Numbered from the stretch's first letter, positions 1 to 9,056 are shown. The stretch is DNA of 24,806 nucleotides from Chloroflexota bacterium (GCA_029777225.1 JAKOSR010000156.1:1-24806); one strand, 5' to 3'. Numbers and translations are program-made. The notes: generated by a model from the sequence alone, not told the origin.

Positions 1-458
1 ACTTCCCGGACGAAGGGGATATCCTCGGCCACCAGCGCCTGCATTTCCGCTGTCACCCGGTCCAGGTCCTGCTGGTCAAACTTCTCCAGGTTGGTGACCT
101 GGCAATAGTACCCCCCGGAGGAAACGGAATGATCAATGGTGAGCACGGCCTCCGGGTAGCAGCGGTTAAACGCCACTTCAAGCAGAAACGTGAGCGAGCG
201 GCGGTAAATGCGCGCCCCATCGGCGTCTTCGAGCGTCACCCATTGCACATCGGCTTCCTGTAGGACCGGGAAGGTTAATTCCCGCAGATTACCTGCCAGC
301 ACTGCCCCAACAATCATGGGCCCCTCCGGGCTTTGGACAGCCTTGGCAAAGCTTTCAAGCAGCGCGCCGCGCAAACCTGAAATCACCCGCCCATCGCGCA
401 TAAGCAATTGCACCGTGGAACGCGGGTGGTCGCTAATGTAAAAATCTTCTTGATTCAT
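1..458 (-). CDS. Nucleoside (uridine) kinase with TGS/ThrRS-like N-terminal region, partial
   Basis: The open frame starts at ATG 458 and reaches the left edge without a stop, so only about 152 N-terminal residues are present. Residues ~12-75 resemble a TGS domain. Residues ~85-152 resemble the second additional domain of threonyl-tRNA synthetase: IYRRSLTFLLEVA, then a DHS...SGGYYCQV stretch, then a helix ending in EDIPFVRE. This combination is typical of the long bacterial uridine kinase/phosphoribulokinase-type nucleoside kinases (usually ~550 aa), whose P-loop kinase domain would lie beyond the window. A truncated ThrRS-like protein is the alternative, but the TGS part is less ThrRS-like and a full ThrRS usually has HxxxH here. 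The start has a GAAAGAG Shine-Dalgarno and lies 31 nt after the GH57 gene, suggesting co-transcription. The kinase function is inferred from architecture only. Confidence 0.72.
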   Translation of the reverse strand, partial: MNQEDFYISDHPRSTVQLLMRDGRVISGLRGALLESFAKAVQSPEGPMIVGAVLAGNLRELTFPVLQEADVQWVTLEDADGARIYRRSLTFLLEVAFNRCYPEAVLTIDHSVSSGGYYCQVTNLEKFDQQDLDRVTAEMQALVAEDIPFVRE

Positions 459-489
459 GAACACTCTTTCTTATCCAGGCTCATCCAGC

Positions 490-3400
490 TTATCGCGTGG
501 CGCTGTTGAGCGGAACAATCGCGTAATCATCCGGAGTCAGTTGTTCAAGTGGCTTCGTGGAGGAAGCGTAAGTGCCCAGCGAGGTAGCCTGGTCAGGCGT
601 GAAACCCGCGGGCAACGCGATGTCGATTATGCGGGTGTGGTTGTTATCCGCTGCGGCACCGCCAAACTTGTATTGGGCTGCCTGCGTGCTCACGTCCCTC
701 ACACGCCAGACGCCTTCAGCCGGGTAACCTTCCTGCCCGAGCACCACGGCAGCGTACGCCCACGTGGTTGGGTCACCCTCGCCAAAATACTCAACAGGGA
801 CACTTGCCACCACCGCGTTTCGGCCAGTGTCCACGTAAACCCGTATGGCACTGCTGGCCTCCGTGAAATTAATCGGTGCATTGGCGGCTTCAGGGTCAGG
901 GATGACCACCTGAGGCGTCCAGCCTTCGACCCAAACCGCCACTTCCCATCCATTTTCAGCGCTCAGCGCGGCGTTACGGCCTGGCAGCAGCATCCTGTCG
1001 CCCGAACCAGCGCCCGGGTCCTTGTCGATGTAAACGTCAAAGGTCTGGACTGAGAAACCATTGCCCGAACCCCAGCCATTGGTGATGGGGGCTTTCAGGC
1101 CAAACGTGAAGATGAGCGTGCCGCCATCCGTTTCAACCTGGAAGAAGGTCAGGTCAAAATCTCCAGGTTTGAAAACGCCGTCGGTGGGATAGGTATACGT
1201 ACCAGGTCCCTTGTCATCCCCTTCGGGGTCCTCCACCAGCAAAATTTGCGTGCGCGGACCAAAACTCATGTACTGGATGGCACCGGGGGCAGCGGCTGGG
1301 AAAGCCGTCCCAGCGGGTTGCGCCAGCACCACGAATGGCACGGAATCTCCGGAGCTCAACTCTCCCAGCAGGGTCAGCGGGAAGGAAAGTTCCAGCTCGC
1401 CTTCCTCGCCAAAACTGAGTTGACCAAGTGAATCCCCCTCCACCCATCTCGTTCCGTCAAAGCTGAACGCCTTGAGCGTGGACGCGCCGGGCAAAATTTG
1501 CAGCGCGCGCGTGGAGGGACTGGCGAGGTTGAATTTTCCACTCAAGTCCTGCACCGTGCGTTTTTCACCAGGGATACCCAGGTAGATATCCAGGCTTTGA
1601 CCGGCCGCCAGGGCCTCCCCCAGTTGGAAGCGCATGGATAAGTTGGTCTCATCCATGACATAATACAAATCCCGGAAGTAGTCGCTCTTCTTGCCCGCGT
1701 AATGCGCCGCGGTTACCCATTCCTCGTCGCTGCCCACCCCGTCCACAACCGGCGAACCAGCGCCGGTCATCGCGGTCTTGGGTTTTTCCGGTTGCGGCGT
1801 GATGAGCGGCACATCCAGCGCGCTTGGCACTTCCTCGCCCAGGGAGAGATAGACGCTTTTCAAAAGCGCCCTGAAACCTTCATCAAAATAGCTGTCCTGT
1901 CCTGAGTCCTGGTCTGTGCCATACCACCAGAACCAGTCCGAACCCTCGGCAAGGTACATGTAATCAAAAGCCTCGGCCAGCGCGGCCGGGTCTATGGTCT
2001 TGCTGCCGTTTTCATAGGCTTCCAGGTTAACGCGCACTTGCTTGAGCAGGTTCCAGGCCATGGCCTCTTCAGTCTCACCAATCCAGGTGTCGTAATTCGC
2101 GCTGAACCACGCCCCAGGGAATAGGTCGGGCAGTTCGTTTTGTTCGGGATAAAGCTTCAGGTATTCACTGGGCGTAATCGGCTGGAGGTCTTTGCTCGTG
2201 GAAAGCAACTCATAAAGTGAATTCAGGAACTCCTTGCCGTCGTTGTCATAATTCTCCCAGGCGTTTTCGCCATCGACCACAATGGTCACGATATGGGGAC
2301 TGGTGGTGTTGGCGCTCACAAAATCCGCCTGGATGGCTTCCAGCCTGCCGACCAGGTCAGCAGCGGCGTCCTTGCCGGCCATGCCGGAATAAGTGAAACC
2401 GATTTTGTCTGAAATGTTCCAATCCCTAAAGAAAACAGCAACGGGCTTGCCGTTGGTGCCTTCAACGTAATAGGGACGGTAGAGCAAGTCTGGTTCGGTC
2501 ACTTTTTCGGAGCCATCCCGCTTGAAGCCTTCCATGCCCAGGCTTTTTGCCAACACGGGCTCACCGGTTTGCATGAAGGTGTAGCCCGCATCACTGACCA
2601 GGTTCACGATGTCTTGGGCCACCGCGCCCTCGCCCGGCCACAGTCCGCGCACAGGCCGGCCAAAGTGCTCTTCGTACATCTGGACGCTTTTCACCAGGTG
2701 GTATTCGGCATCCTGGGGGTAGCTGAAGGTTTCATCCGGCATGATGGCCTTGGGGTTGCCCACCAGGGCCAGATCCGAATTGTAGATGAGGGGCAGGATG
2801 GGATGAGCGTACGGGGTGGTGGTGACCTCAATCACGCCTTCGTCTTGCAGTTGCTTGTGGTATGGGATGACCTGGCGGATTAAGTCAAGTATGCCATCAA
2901 ATAGGATGGTCTTATCCTCTTCAGCAAAGGCCTGGCCTTTGTCCACCAGGGCTTTGAAGGGAGCTTTGGCCAGGTAATCCGGGTCAACCCAGGCCAGGTT
3001 AAACCAGATTTGCAAATCGCGAAAATCCTGCTCTGTGAAGGTTTCAAGCGCCTTGGAAATCGCTTTGTCGTCTGTTCCAGCGCGCAGGTCCAGCAGTTCC
3101 TTGTAGCGGGGATGTACGGCTATGATATGGTCCCAGTTGGCATCAAAAAAGCGCTGGAGGATGAAAGTTTTCTGCTCGGTCGTCAGCTCCGCGGCAGGCA
3201 CTTCCGCCAGCACCCAGTAAAGGTCCTTGGCGCCATTATTGGCGTAATCATCCAGCTGACGAATGAGCGAAGGGGTGATGTTGAAGGTGGCCCGCATACC
3301 CTCATGCGCGGCTACGGTCTCCGCCATGTCCAGGTAATCCTTGGTGGCATGCACGCGTACCCACGGTCGGGTATAAACCCCCTCCGCGTTCTTGTAATAC

Positions 3401-3618
3401 ATCGGCTGGTGTTGATGCCAGGTGAGGTTGACGTACAGAGGTGGCGTTTGGACGGCTTCCTCCGTAGGCGCGGTGGTTGCCACTGGCTGTGTGGGCTGTA
3501 CCTCTGGTGGCAGGGGTGTCTCAGCGATGGGAGTCTGTTGGCCGGCACAGCCAGCCAGGACCGTCAATGCCAAAAGGACTGAGACCACAGACGTGCGGAA
3601 TGTGCGTATCTTCTTCAT
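490..3618 (-). CDS. GH57 family glycoside hydrolase lipoprotein (amylopullulanase-like) with glucodextranase-type C-terminal module
   Basis: The 1042-aa protein starts with a lipoprotein signal (LTVLAGC, lipidated Cys24) and a Thr/Pro-rich linker to ~residue 60, so it is probably anchored at the outer face of the membrane. A GH57 catalytic domain follows: HQHQP at 68-72, GLWPGEGAV with likely nucleophile Glu330, and VTIVVDGENAWE with likely acid/base Asp449. The family hydrolyses alpha-1,4 and alpha-1,6 glucans. Residues ~615-790 look like a beta-sandwich. Residues ~795-1000 (EDPEGDDKGPGTYTYPT, then FDVYIDKDPGAGSGDRML) match the glucodextranase C-terminal/DOMON-like module seen in secreted pullulanases. 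A good AAGGAG Shine-Dalgarno precedes ATG 3618. The GH13 gene ends 28 nt upstream, so the two are probably one operon for extracellular starch use. Exact substrate is not decided by sequence. Confidence 0.9.
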   Translation of the reverse strand: MKKIRTFRTSVVSVLLALTVLAGCAGQQTPIAETPLPPEVQPTQPVATTAPTEEAVQTPPLYVNLTWHQHQPMYYKNAEGVYTRPWVRVHATKDYLDMAETVAAHEGMRATFNITPSLIRQLDDYANNGAKDLYWVLAEVPAAELTTEQKTFILQRFFDANWDHIIAVHPRYKELLDLRAGTDDKAISKALETFTEQDFRDLQIWFNLAWVDPDYLAKAPFKALVDKGQAFAEEDKTILFDGILDLIRQVIPYHKQLQDEGVIEVTTTPYAHPILPLIYNSDLALVGNPKAIMPDETFSYPQDAEYHLVKSVQMYEEHFGRPVRGLWPGEGAVAQDIVNLVSDAGYTFMQTGEPVLAKSLGMEGFKRDGSEKVTEPDLLYRPYYVEGTNGKPVAVFFRDWNISDKIGFTYSGMAGKDAAADLVGRLEAIQADFVSANTTSPHIVTIVVDGENAWENYDNDGKEFLNSLYELLSTSKDLQPITPSEYLKLYPEQNELPDLFPGAWFSANYDTWIGETEEAMAWNLLKQVRVNLEAYENGSKTIDPAALAEAFDYMYLAEGSDWFWWYGTDQDSGQDSYFDEGFRALLKSVYLSLGEEVPSALDVPLITPQPEKPKTAMTGAGSPVVDGVGSDEEWVTAAHYAGKKSDYFRDLYYVMDETNLSMRFQLGEALAAGQSLDIYLGIPGEKRTVQDLSGKFNLASPSTRALQILPGASTLKAFSFDGTRWVEGDSLGQLSFGEEGELELSFPLTLLGELSSGDSVPFVVLAQPAGTAFPAAAPGAIQYMSFGPRTQILLVEDPEGDDKGPGTYTYPTDGVFKPGDFDLTFFQVETDGGTLIFTFGLKAPITNGWGSGNGFSVQTFDVYIDKDPGAGSGDRMLLPGRNAALSAENGWEVAVWVEGWTPQVVIPDPEAANAPINFTEASSAIRVYVDTGRNAVVASVPVEYFGEGDPTTWAYAAVVLGQEGYPAEGVWRVRDVSTQAAQYKFGGAAADNNHTRIIDIALPAGFTPDQATSLGTYASSTKPLEQLTPDDYAIVPLNSATR

Positions 3619-3646
3619 CTTCTCTCCTTGATGTCGTGCAGGCTTA

Positions 3647-5374
3647 TTACTTGTTAATCAAACGAACAATGAAACTCTCCCCACCTTCAAGGGTGGTGGA
3701 AAGGGGAAATTCAGGGATGCCGCCCCCAGTGGCAATCGTGACCGCTTCCAGGTGGCTGATGCCCCACAAGTCCTGCACATTGTAGTCACCTGCCTGTGCC
3801 GGGCTTGCTTCCAGGCTGATGGTGCAGTTTTCCGCCTTGGTTACTGCCAGGTTTATCACAGCCAGCACCGGCGTGGAATCCGGCAGTGTGCGCAACACGG
3901 CGTAAACAGACCGGCAGCTTGAGATGAGTGGCAGGTACTCCCCCAAGCGCAGTTCAGGCGTGTTGGCACGCAGGTTGACCAGGGTTCGATACCAGGAAAG
4001 TAGCGAGTCCGGGTTATTTGTCAACAGCTCAACGTTTTTCTGTGGGAAATTGGCGTTCACGGCCATCCAGGGTTTACCGCTTGTGAAGCCGGAGTTTTTT
4101 TCTTCATTCCATTGCATGGGTGTGCGGATGTTGGGGTCTGGCTTGCCCCCGGTCATGCCAATTTCTTCACCATAGTAAATAAAGGGAATGCCCGGGCCGG
4201 TCAGATAAGTGAACGCCGCGATTTTCTGCTTGGAAAGTTTGTCGCTAAAAAAGGACGCCACGCGCTGTTGGTCGTGGTTGGTGAGGAAGGTGCTGAATGT
4301 GCCATCCGGGAAGTAGGTCAGCGCATCCTGGTAAGCTTTGATGACACGCGAAGGGTCAGGTGAATACACCCCGCCAAGCACGTCCGCTGCCAGGTCGAAC
4401 ATGAACAGGCTGTCCATGCCTTTGGTTGGCTCGTTGTACTTCGCGGTGATTTGCAGGTCCGTCCACACCTCTCCAACCGTGAAAGCCTCAGGGTTAATAT
4501 TCTTGTAGTATTTCCGCCATTCCTGGAACCAGGTAATCGTGCTTTTGGTATCCTGCAGCGCGGGGCTTTCTTCAAAGAGGTAACGCGCAGCATCCACGCG
4601 GAAGCCATCCACGCCCAGGTTCAACCAGAAAGAAGTCACATTATCCATGGCCTTGGTGACCATCGGGTTATGGTAGTTCAAGTCCGGCATTTCCTTGGTG
4701 AACGGTGCGTAATAATATTCCCCGTTGGAGGCCTCATACCACGCGTTATTTCCCCACGGTCCGGAGGTGTTTGTTGGCTTGGTCTTGGACCAGACATACC
4801 AGTCGTGGTAACCAGCGTTGCCATCCACGGCTGCCTGGAACCAGGGATGATCTGAGGATGTATGGTTGATGACGAGGTCGATAATCACATGAATGCCACG
4901 CTGGTGACATTCTTCGAGCAGCTGCTTAAAGTCAGCAATCGTGCCGTAATCCGGGTTGACGGACATGTAATCGCTGACGTCATAGCCGTGGTACGAGGGA
5001 GAGGGAAAAATGGGCATGAGCCAAAGGCCACCAATGCCCAGGTCTGTGCTGGTGTTGGGGTCACCATCGTTGAGGTAATCCAGCTGTGAAATGATGCCTT
5101 GGAAATCGCCCACGCCATCCCCATCGCTGTCCTTGAAGGAGCGTACAAAGATTTCATAAAATGTGACATCATTCCACCACCCAATTCCAGGATAATCCAC
5201 CACCGGCTGCGGGATCGATGTCGGTTGTTCGATTGGCGCCGTTTGCGGGGGCGGTGTGGAGGTTGCCGCGGGTGTTGTAGGGCTCTCAGAAGCGGTCGGG
5301 GCCGCGCCCTGGCAGGAGGATAAAAAGACAAATACAATAAGCAGGCAAACGCCCAGAACCTTGGTGAGTTTCAT
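3647..5374 (-). CDS. GH13 alpha-amylase family lipoprotein
   Basis: The 575-aa protein has a lipoprotein signal (VFLSSC, Cys21) and a Thr/Pro linker, then a (beta/alpha)8 GH13 domain. Visible GH13 regions are a Ca-binding-type loop DSDGDGVGDFQGI (82-94), region I DLVINH (166-171), region II GFRVDAARY with nucleophile Asp261, region III VGEVW with acid/base Glu302, and region IV FLTNHD with Asp368. A C-terminal all-beta domain occupies roughly the last 100 residues. The signatures resemble alpha-amylase/oligo-1,6-glucosidase-type members; whether it is endo- or exo-acting cannot be told. The start is supported by a GGAG Shine-Dalgarno 7 nt before ATG 5374. It leads the probable operon gh13-gh57-kinase. 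A weak TAAAAT -10-like box occurs in the 122-bp upstream gap. Confidence 0.93.
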   Translation of the reverse strand: MKLTKVLGVCLLIVFVFLSSCQGAAPTASESPTTPAATSTPPPQTAPIEQPTSIPQPVVDYPGIGWWNDVTFYEIFVRSFKDSDGDGVGDFQGIISQLDYLNDGDPNTSTDLGIGGLWLMPIFPSPSYHGYDVSDYMSVNPDYGTIADFKQLLEECHQRGIHVIIDLVINHTSSDHPWFQAAVDGNAGYHDWYVWSKTKPTNTSGPWGNNAWYEASNGEYYYAPFTKEMPDLNYHNPMVTKAMDNVTSFWLNLGVDGFRVDAARYLFEESPALQDTKSTITWFQEWRKYYKNINPEAFTVGEVWTDLQITAKYNEPTKGMDSLFMFDLAADVLGGVYSPDPSRVIKAYQDALTYFPDGTFSTFLTNHDQQRVASFFSDKLSKQKIAAFTYLTGPGIPFIYYGEEIGMTGGKPDPNIRTPMQWNEEKNSGFTSGKPWMAVNANFPQKNVELLTNNPDSLLSWYRTLVNLRANTPELRLGEYLPLISSCRSVYAVLRTLPDSTPVLAVINLAVTKAENCTISLEASPAQAGDYNVQDLWGISHLEAVTIATGGGIPEFPLSTTLEGGESFIVRLINK

Positions 5375-5496
5375 TCGGTCTCCGTTTTAATTGGTGAGAA
5401 AGGAAGTAATTAATCCTCTCTCCTGCTGGATAATTTTACCTGAGTTGCCGGCCAGGCGCGCTGCCCGTAGAAAGCCAGCGCTGAGTTTATTGGAGC

Positions 5497-6171
5497 TTAC
5501 ACGGCCTCAAGAATGGCGGGGTCATCATTGCTGACATCATTAACCCGCCGGCTCACCTGCCAGGCGCGCATCAGAATGGGATCCACGGGGCGCAGTAAAC
5601 TGAGCGCTTCCACTTCCGACTCAGCCTGCAGCCACTGCCACATACGGTCGCCGCTAAGGATGACCGGCATACGCTCATGCACATCCGCCACCAGTGCGTT
5701 AGCGGCGCAGGTGATGATGGTACAGGTGGTGAGTGCAGACTCGCCTGGGTTCGCTTTATCAGCCCATCGGTCCCACAGCCCGGCAAACCCAAAAGGCTCG
5801 CCATCTTTTAGGGAGAAGTAAAAAGGAATGGACCCCTTGGTGGTGCCGCTGGCTTTCTGCCATTCAAAAAAACCATCCGCCAGGATTATGCAGCGCCTTC
5901 GGGAAAGCAATTTTTTAAACGATGTTTTTTCTGTTAGGGTCTCCGAACGGGCGTTAATCATCCGGCTGCCGATGGAAGGGTCTTTTGCCCAAAATGGAAC
6001 CAGACCCCAGCGCAACATGACCACATCGCGCGTGTTGACGTCACTGACCGCTGCCACCGCCTGGGTGGGGGCCACGTTGTAGCGCGGTTTCCAAGACTCT
6101 GGCACCTGGCCAAGCGCCAGGGCCGTGCGCACATCATCCGTTTCCAGGGCCATGCTAAATCTTCCACACAT
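5497..6171 (-). CDS. yedK: SRAP-family DNA-crosslink protein (YedK/HMCES-like)
   Basis: This 224-aa protein carries the complete SRAP signature. The MCGRFSM N terminus places Cys2 at the mature end after Met removal. NARSE (Asn73) , GFFEW (Glu103) and HERMPVI (His165) supply the other active-site residues. In E. coli YedK and human HMCES the Cys2 amine/thiol forms a stable thiazolidine crosslink with abasic sites in single-stranded DNA, protecting them from breakage. The start is fixed by the need for Cys2 and by an AAAGGAGG Shine-Dalgarno just upstream of ATG 6171. The gene sits 56 nt downstream of a DinB-superfamily gene on the same strand, so the pair may be co-transcribed. The name 'SOS-associated' is historical; no clear LexA box was seen nearby. 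Confidence 0.93.
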   Translation of the reverse strand: MCGRFSMALETDDVRTALALGQVPESWKPRYNVAPTQAVAAVSDVNTRDVVMLRWGLVPFWAKDPSIGSRMINARSETLTEKTSFKKLLSRRRCIILADGFFEWQKASGTTKGSIPFYFSLKDGEPFGFAGLWDRWADKANPGESALTTCTIITCAANALVADVHERMPVILSGDRMWQWLQAESEVEALSLLRPVDPILMRAWQVSRRVNDVSNDDPAILEAV

Positions 6172-6227
6172 GCCATCCTCCTTTATTACTTTCTCTTGTT
6201 ACATAAACCCCACGACCCATGTTTCCA

Positions 6228-6935
6228 TCACTTATCAAGTTTTCGAATAAGTGCCAGGGCTTCCATCAGGTGTTGCAGCTGGTGCCGGGTGGCAGGCATC
6301 AGCAACAGGCTGGCAATCGTGCGGTTGCCCCAATAGGAGCCAATTGATTCTGCCCCTGGCAGCAGTGCGCCTTCATCCCACACCCGCCGCATGTCCTCAG
6401 CTCTCACCTTGCGGTTTAGCTCGCGTGAATCCATTTGATGGATGAGCGCATTGGTCTGCCGTGCCACCGCCACGCGGTAAACCCTCAAAGCGTCCAGGTC
6501 AACCGCCTCGCTGAAGTTGACGATGTCATCGGGGGTCATAGTGTTTCCGGTGTCTCTCCACGCAATCTTCATCCGGCCAAGATGGCCGCCAGTGACCAAT
6601 CCCTGCTTGCCCCGGACCACCAGCAGGTTCATGGTGATGTCCTCACAGCGGGTCATGTGCCAAAGCAACCAGGCGATGGAATGCTCCTCCCCTGTGGGCA
6701 CCATGCGCAAGTGGCGCTCTTGTAGCCCACTCAGCAGGTTATCCTCAAAACTCCACGCAGTGTGCCCGGATGCTTCCGCAGGATGCAAATGGGCATGCTG
6801 CTGGCTGCAAAGCGCGAGCGCCTCACCGGAGGGAGCGGGCGCGCGCAAGGCTCTATCCAGCTCCGTTTGTTGGGTTTTGAGCAGGTTCGCCTGCCCTTTT
6901 AATGTCGGCGGAAAATCAATAACATCCTCAGCCAT
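6228..6935 (-). CDS. DinB-superfamily (DinB_2-like) four-helix metal-binding protein
   Basis: This 235-aa protein shows the DinB-superfamily pattern: a helix with SIAWLLWHMTRCED (His93), a central helical part and a C-terminal PATRHQLQHLMEA helix (His218 and His222). These three histidines are the likely metal ligands. Members act as thiol-dependent transferases or have no known substrate, and they are unrelated to DNA polymerase IV, which shares the name. The N-terminal ~60 residues add a helix and a His-rich stretch (QQHAHLHPAE) before the core. ATG 6935 follows a CTGGAGG Shine-Dalgarno. It is transcribed divergently from the SPFH gene, and the following yedK-like gene may be co-expressed. 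The family call is fairly sure; the function is unknown. Confidence 0.8.
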   Translation of the reverse strand: MAEDVIDFPPTLKGQANLLKTQQTELDRALRAPAPSGEALALCSQQHAHLHPAEASGHTAWSFEDNLLSGLQERHLRMVPTGEEHSIAWLLWHMTRCEDITMNLLVVRGKQGLVTGGHLGRMKIAWRDTGNTMTPDDIVNFSEAVDLDALRVYRVAVARQTNALIHQMDSRELNRKVRAEDMRRVWDEGALLPGAESIGSYWGNRTIASLLLMPATRHQLQHLMEALALIRKLDK

Positions 6936-6976
6936 GGGCCCTCCAGGTTATTTGGGAAACAAGCCTATATTATCTA

Positions 6977-7006
6977 TTGTAAGGGAACTCGCGATAAGAG
7001 TATAGT
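6977..7006 (+). promoter_or_regulatory. Sigma70-type promoter for the SPFH gene
   Basis: TTGTAA (6977-6982) and TATAGT (7001-7006) are separated by 18 bp, and lie 40 nt before the flotillin-like start codon. On the opposite strand the same bases give TACAAT (6981-6976), a possible -10 for the divergent DinB-type gene, so the two promoters may overlap. Seen by eye only. Confidence 0.45.
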
Positions 7007-7045
7007 TACCACATCTGGCATTTCCCAGAACATAGAGGAGAATAT

Positions 7046-9043
7046 ATGGACAACCTGTACCAAGTTCTAGGTATCCTATTAGGGATACTGTTGGTGCTTT
7101 TTATACTTTCAGGCATTCGCTTCATTCCCAACAACCGTATCGGTATCGTTGAGAAGCGCTTTGGCAGGCGATCGCTAAAGAGCGGATTTATCGCTCTCAA
7201 TGGTGAGGCCGGCTTCCAGCCGGATGTATTGCGTGGTGGCCTTCACTTCCTGATGCCCATCCAATACCGCGTGCACATCGCCCCCCTCGTCACAATTGCC
7301 CAGGGCAAAATTGGTTACATTTTCGCCCGGGATGGCGAACCCTTGAGCGCGATGCAGGTGTTGGCTTCCAATACCACCGCCAATAATTTCCAGAACGTGA
7401 CTGAGTTCCTCAAAAATGGAGGCCAACGCGGACCGCAGCGCCAAATCCTGCGTGAAGGCACCTATGCCATCAACCTGGCCCAGTTCGTCGTCATCACCGA
7501 AGAACGTGTGTACTTCCTCTCAATGAGCAAGGATGACCAGGGCGTGATTGAGAATATGACCGCGATTATTAACAATCGCAAGGGTTTCACACCCGTGGTG
7601 ATTAAGGATTCCGACGACCTGATTGGCATCGTGACTGTGCATGACGGTCCTTCGCTGCCCGCTGGTGAAATTATCGCGCCGGTGGTGGGCGAAAATCCCG
7701 CCGATGCCCAGACTTACCATAACAATTTCCAGATGCCGGACCGCTTCATCGCCGCCAATGGGTTGCGTGGGCGCCAGCTCCAGGTGCTCGTGGAAGGCAC
7801 CTATTATCTCAACCGCTTGTTCGCGACCGTTGAGATGATCCACAAGACCGTGATTGAAGTCGGTTTCGTGGGCGTGGTTGTTTCTTACACGGGCAATATC
7901 GGTGTGGACCTCTCCGGCTCCGAATACCGCCATGGGGAGTTGGTCAGCAAAGGCAGCCGCGGTGTGTGGAGCGAACCCCTTCTGCCCGGCAAGTACGCCT
8001 TTAACACTTACGCCGGCAAGGTGGTGCTCGTGCCAACCACGAACATCATCCTGAAGTGGATTAAGTCCGAAGTTGGCTCGCATAATCTGGACGAGAACCT
8101 TTCCGAAGTGTCCCTGATTACCAAGGACGCTTTCGAGCCCAGCCTGCCCCTCTCGGTCGTCATTCACATTGACTACCAGAAGGCTCCATTGGTGGTGCAG
8201 CGCTTTGGCGATGTGAAAAAGCTGGTTGAACAAACCCTGGACCCGATGGTTTCTGCGTACTTCAAGAACATCGGCCAAACCCGCACGCTCATCGAGCTGA
8301 TTCATGATCGTAACGAAATCCAGCGCCAATCCAGCCAGGAGATGAAGGACAAGTTCATGCACTACAACCTGGAGCTTGAAGAAGTTCTGATTGGCACTCC
8401 AACCACCGCTGGTGAGGACAAAAACATGGAAATCATCCTGAACCAGCTACGCTCGCGCCAAATCGCCGTGGAACAAATAGAAACCTTCCAGCGCCAGCAA
8501 GTGGCCGCAGCCAAAGAACGGGAGCTGCGCGAAGCCCAGGCAAGGGCGGAGCAGCAACGCAATGTCACTGAGTCTGAAGTGAGCATTACCGTCCAGTCCA
8601 ACCAAGGCAAGGCGGATTACGCCCGGGCTGTTCAACAGGCTGCCCAAATCAGGGCCCTGGCCGAAGCAGAAGCCGAGAAAATCGCCCGGACGGGTATCGC
8701 GCAGGCTATTGCCACGGAACAACAAGTGGCTGCCTACGGCGGTCCGCAGTTCCAGGTGACCCAACAGGTGATGAACCGCTTCGCCGAAGCTGTGCAACAA
8801 TCCCGTGTGGATGTTGTCCCCAGGGTTGTGGTCGGCGGCGGCAACGAAGGCGGCAATACCAGTGGTAACGTGATGGAAGGGTTGTTAACGCTGTTGCTTT
8901 CAGACAAGCTTAACCTTGAAACCGCGAACAAGCTCTCATCCACGTCTGATGCCCAGGTGGAGAAAATGAAGAGCGAGATATTGGCAAGCCTGGCTGAAAA
9001 GAAGGTCCCAGGTGAGGCTGATAAAGCCGCGCCAAAAGCTTAA
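7046..9043 (+). CDS. Flotillin-like SPFH-domain membrane protein
   Basis: The 665-aa protein has one N-terminal membrane segment (residues ~7-24) followed by a long cytoplasmic or surface-associated body. The N-terminal half contains recurring beta units of the form G-x-R-G-x-Q...L-x-x-G-T-Y-x-x-N at ~127-143 and ~239-256, with a degenerate copy at ~304-320. An SPFH-like segment (PLSVVIHIDYQ, ~367-378) and an amphipathic helical region ~425-560 rich in Glu, Ala and Gln (EREL...AEAEAEKIA) follow, as in flotillins. The C terminus has a Gly/Asn-rich linker (597-608) and a final charged helix. Flotillins scaffold membrane microdomains. The start is ATG 7046 with GAGGAG 7 nt upstream. It has its own promoter and terminator, so it is probably monocistronic. 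The partner proteins are unknown. Confidence 0.82.
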   Translation: MDNLYQVLGILLGILLVLFILSGIRFIPNNRIGIVEKRFGRRSLKSGFIALNGEAGFQPDVLRGGLHFLMPIQYRVHIAPLVTIAQGKIGYIFARDGEPLSAMQVLASNTTANNFQNVTEFLKNGGQRGPQRQILREGTYAINLAQFVVITEERVYFLSMSKDDQGVIENMTAIINNRKGFTPVVIKDSDDLIGIVTVHDGPSLPAGEIIAPVVGENPADAQTYHNNFQMPDRFIAANGLRGRQLQVLVEGTYYLNRLFATVEMIHKTVIEVGFVGVVVSYTGNIGVDLSGSEYRHGELVSKGSRGVWSEPLLPGKYAFNTYAGKVVLVPTTNIILKWIKSEVGSHNLDENLSEVSLITKDAFEPSLPLSVVIHIDYQKAPLVVQRFGDVKKLVEQTLDPMVSAYFKNIGQTRTLIELIHDRNEIQRQSSQEMKDKFMHYNLELEEVLIGTPTTAGEDKNMEIILNQLRSRQIAVEQIETFQRQQVAAAKERELREAQARAEQQRNVTESEVSITVQSNQGKADYARAVQQAAQIRALAEAEAEKIARTGIAQAIATEQQVAAYGGPQFQVTQQVMNRFAEAVQQSRVDVVPRVVVGGGNEGGNTSGNVMEGLLTLLLSDKLNLETANKLSSTSDAQVEKMKSEILASLAEKKVPGEADKAAPKA

Positions 9044-9056
9044 GCATAGAAAAAAT

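Noticed and set aside
457..1053. Plus-strand open frame opposite the end of the GH57 gene
   Set aside because: It is antisense to the well-defined glucodextranase-type module and shows no domain or supporting signal.
6172..7045. LexA/SOS box near the yedK-like and DinB-like genes
   Set aside because: I looked for GAAC-type and CTG-type dyads and found none convincing, so SOS control is not claimed.
7520..8362. Minus-strand open frame opposite the SPFH gene
   Set aside because: It is His/Asn-rich with no family features, and the opposite strand codes a convincing flotillin-like protein with promoter and terminator.
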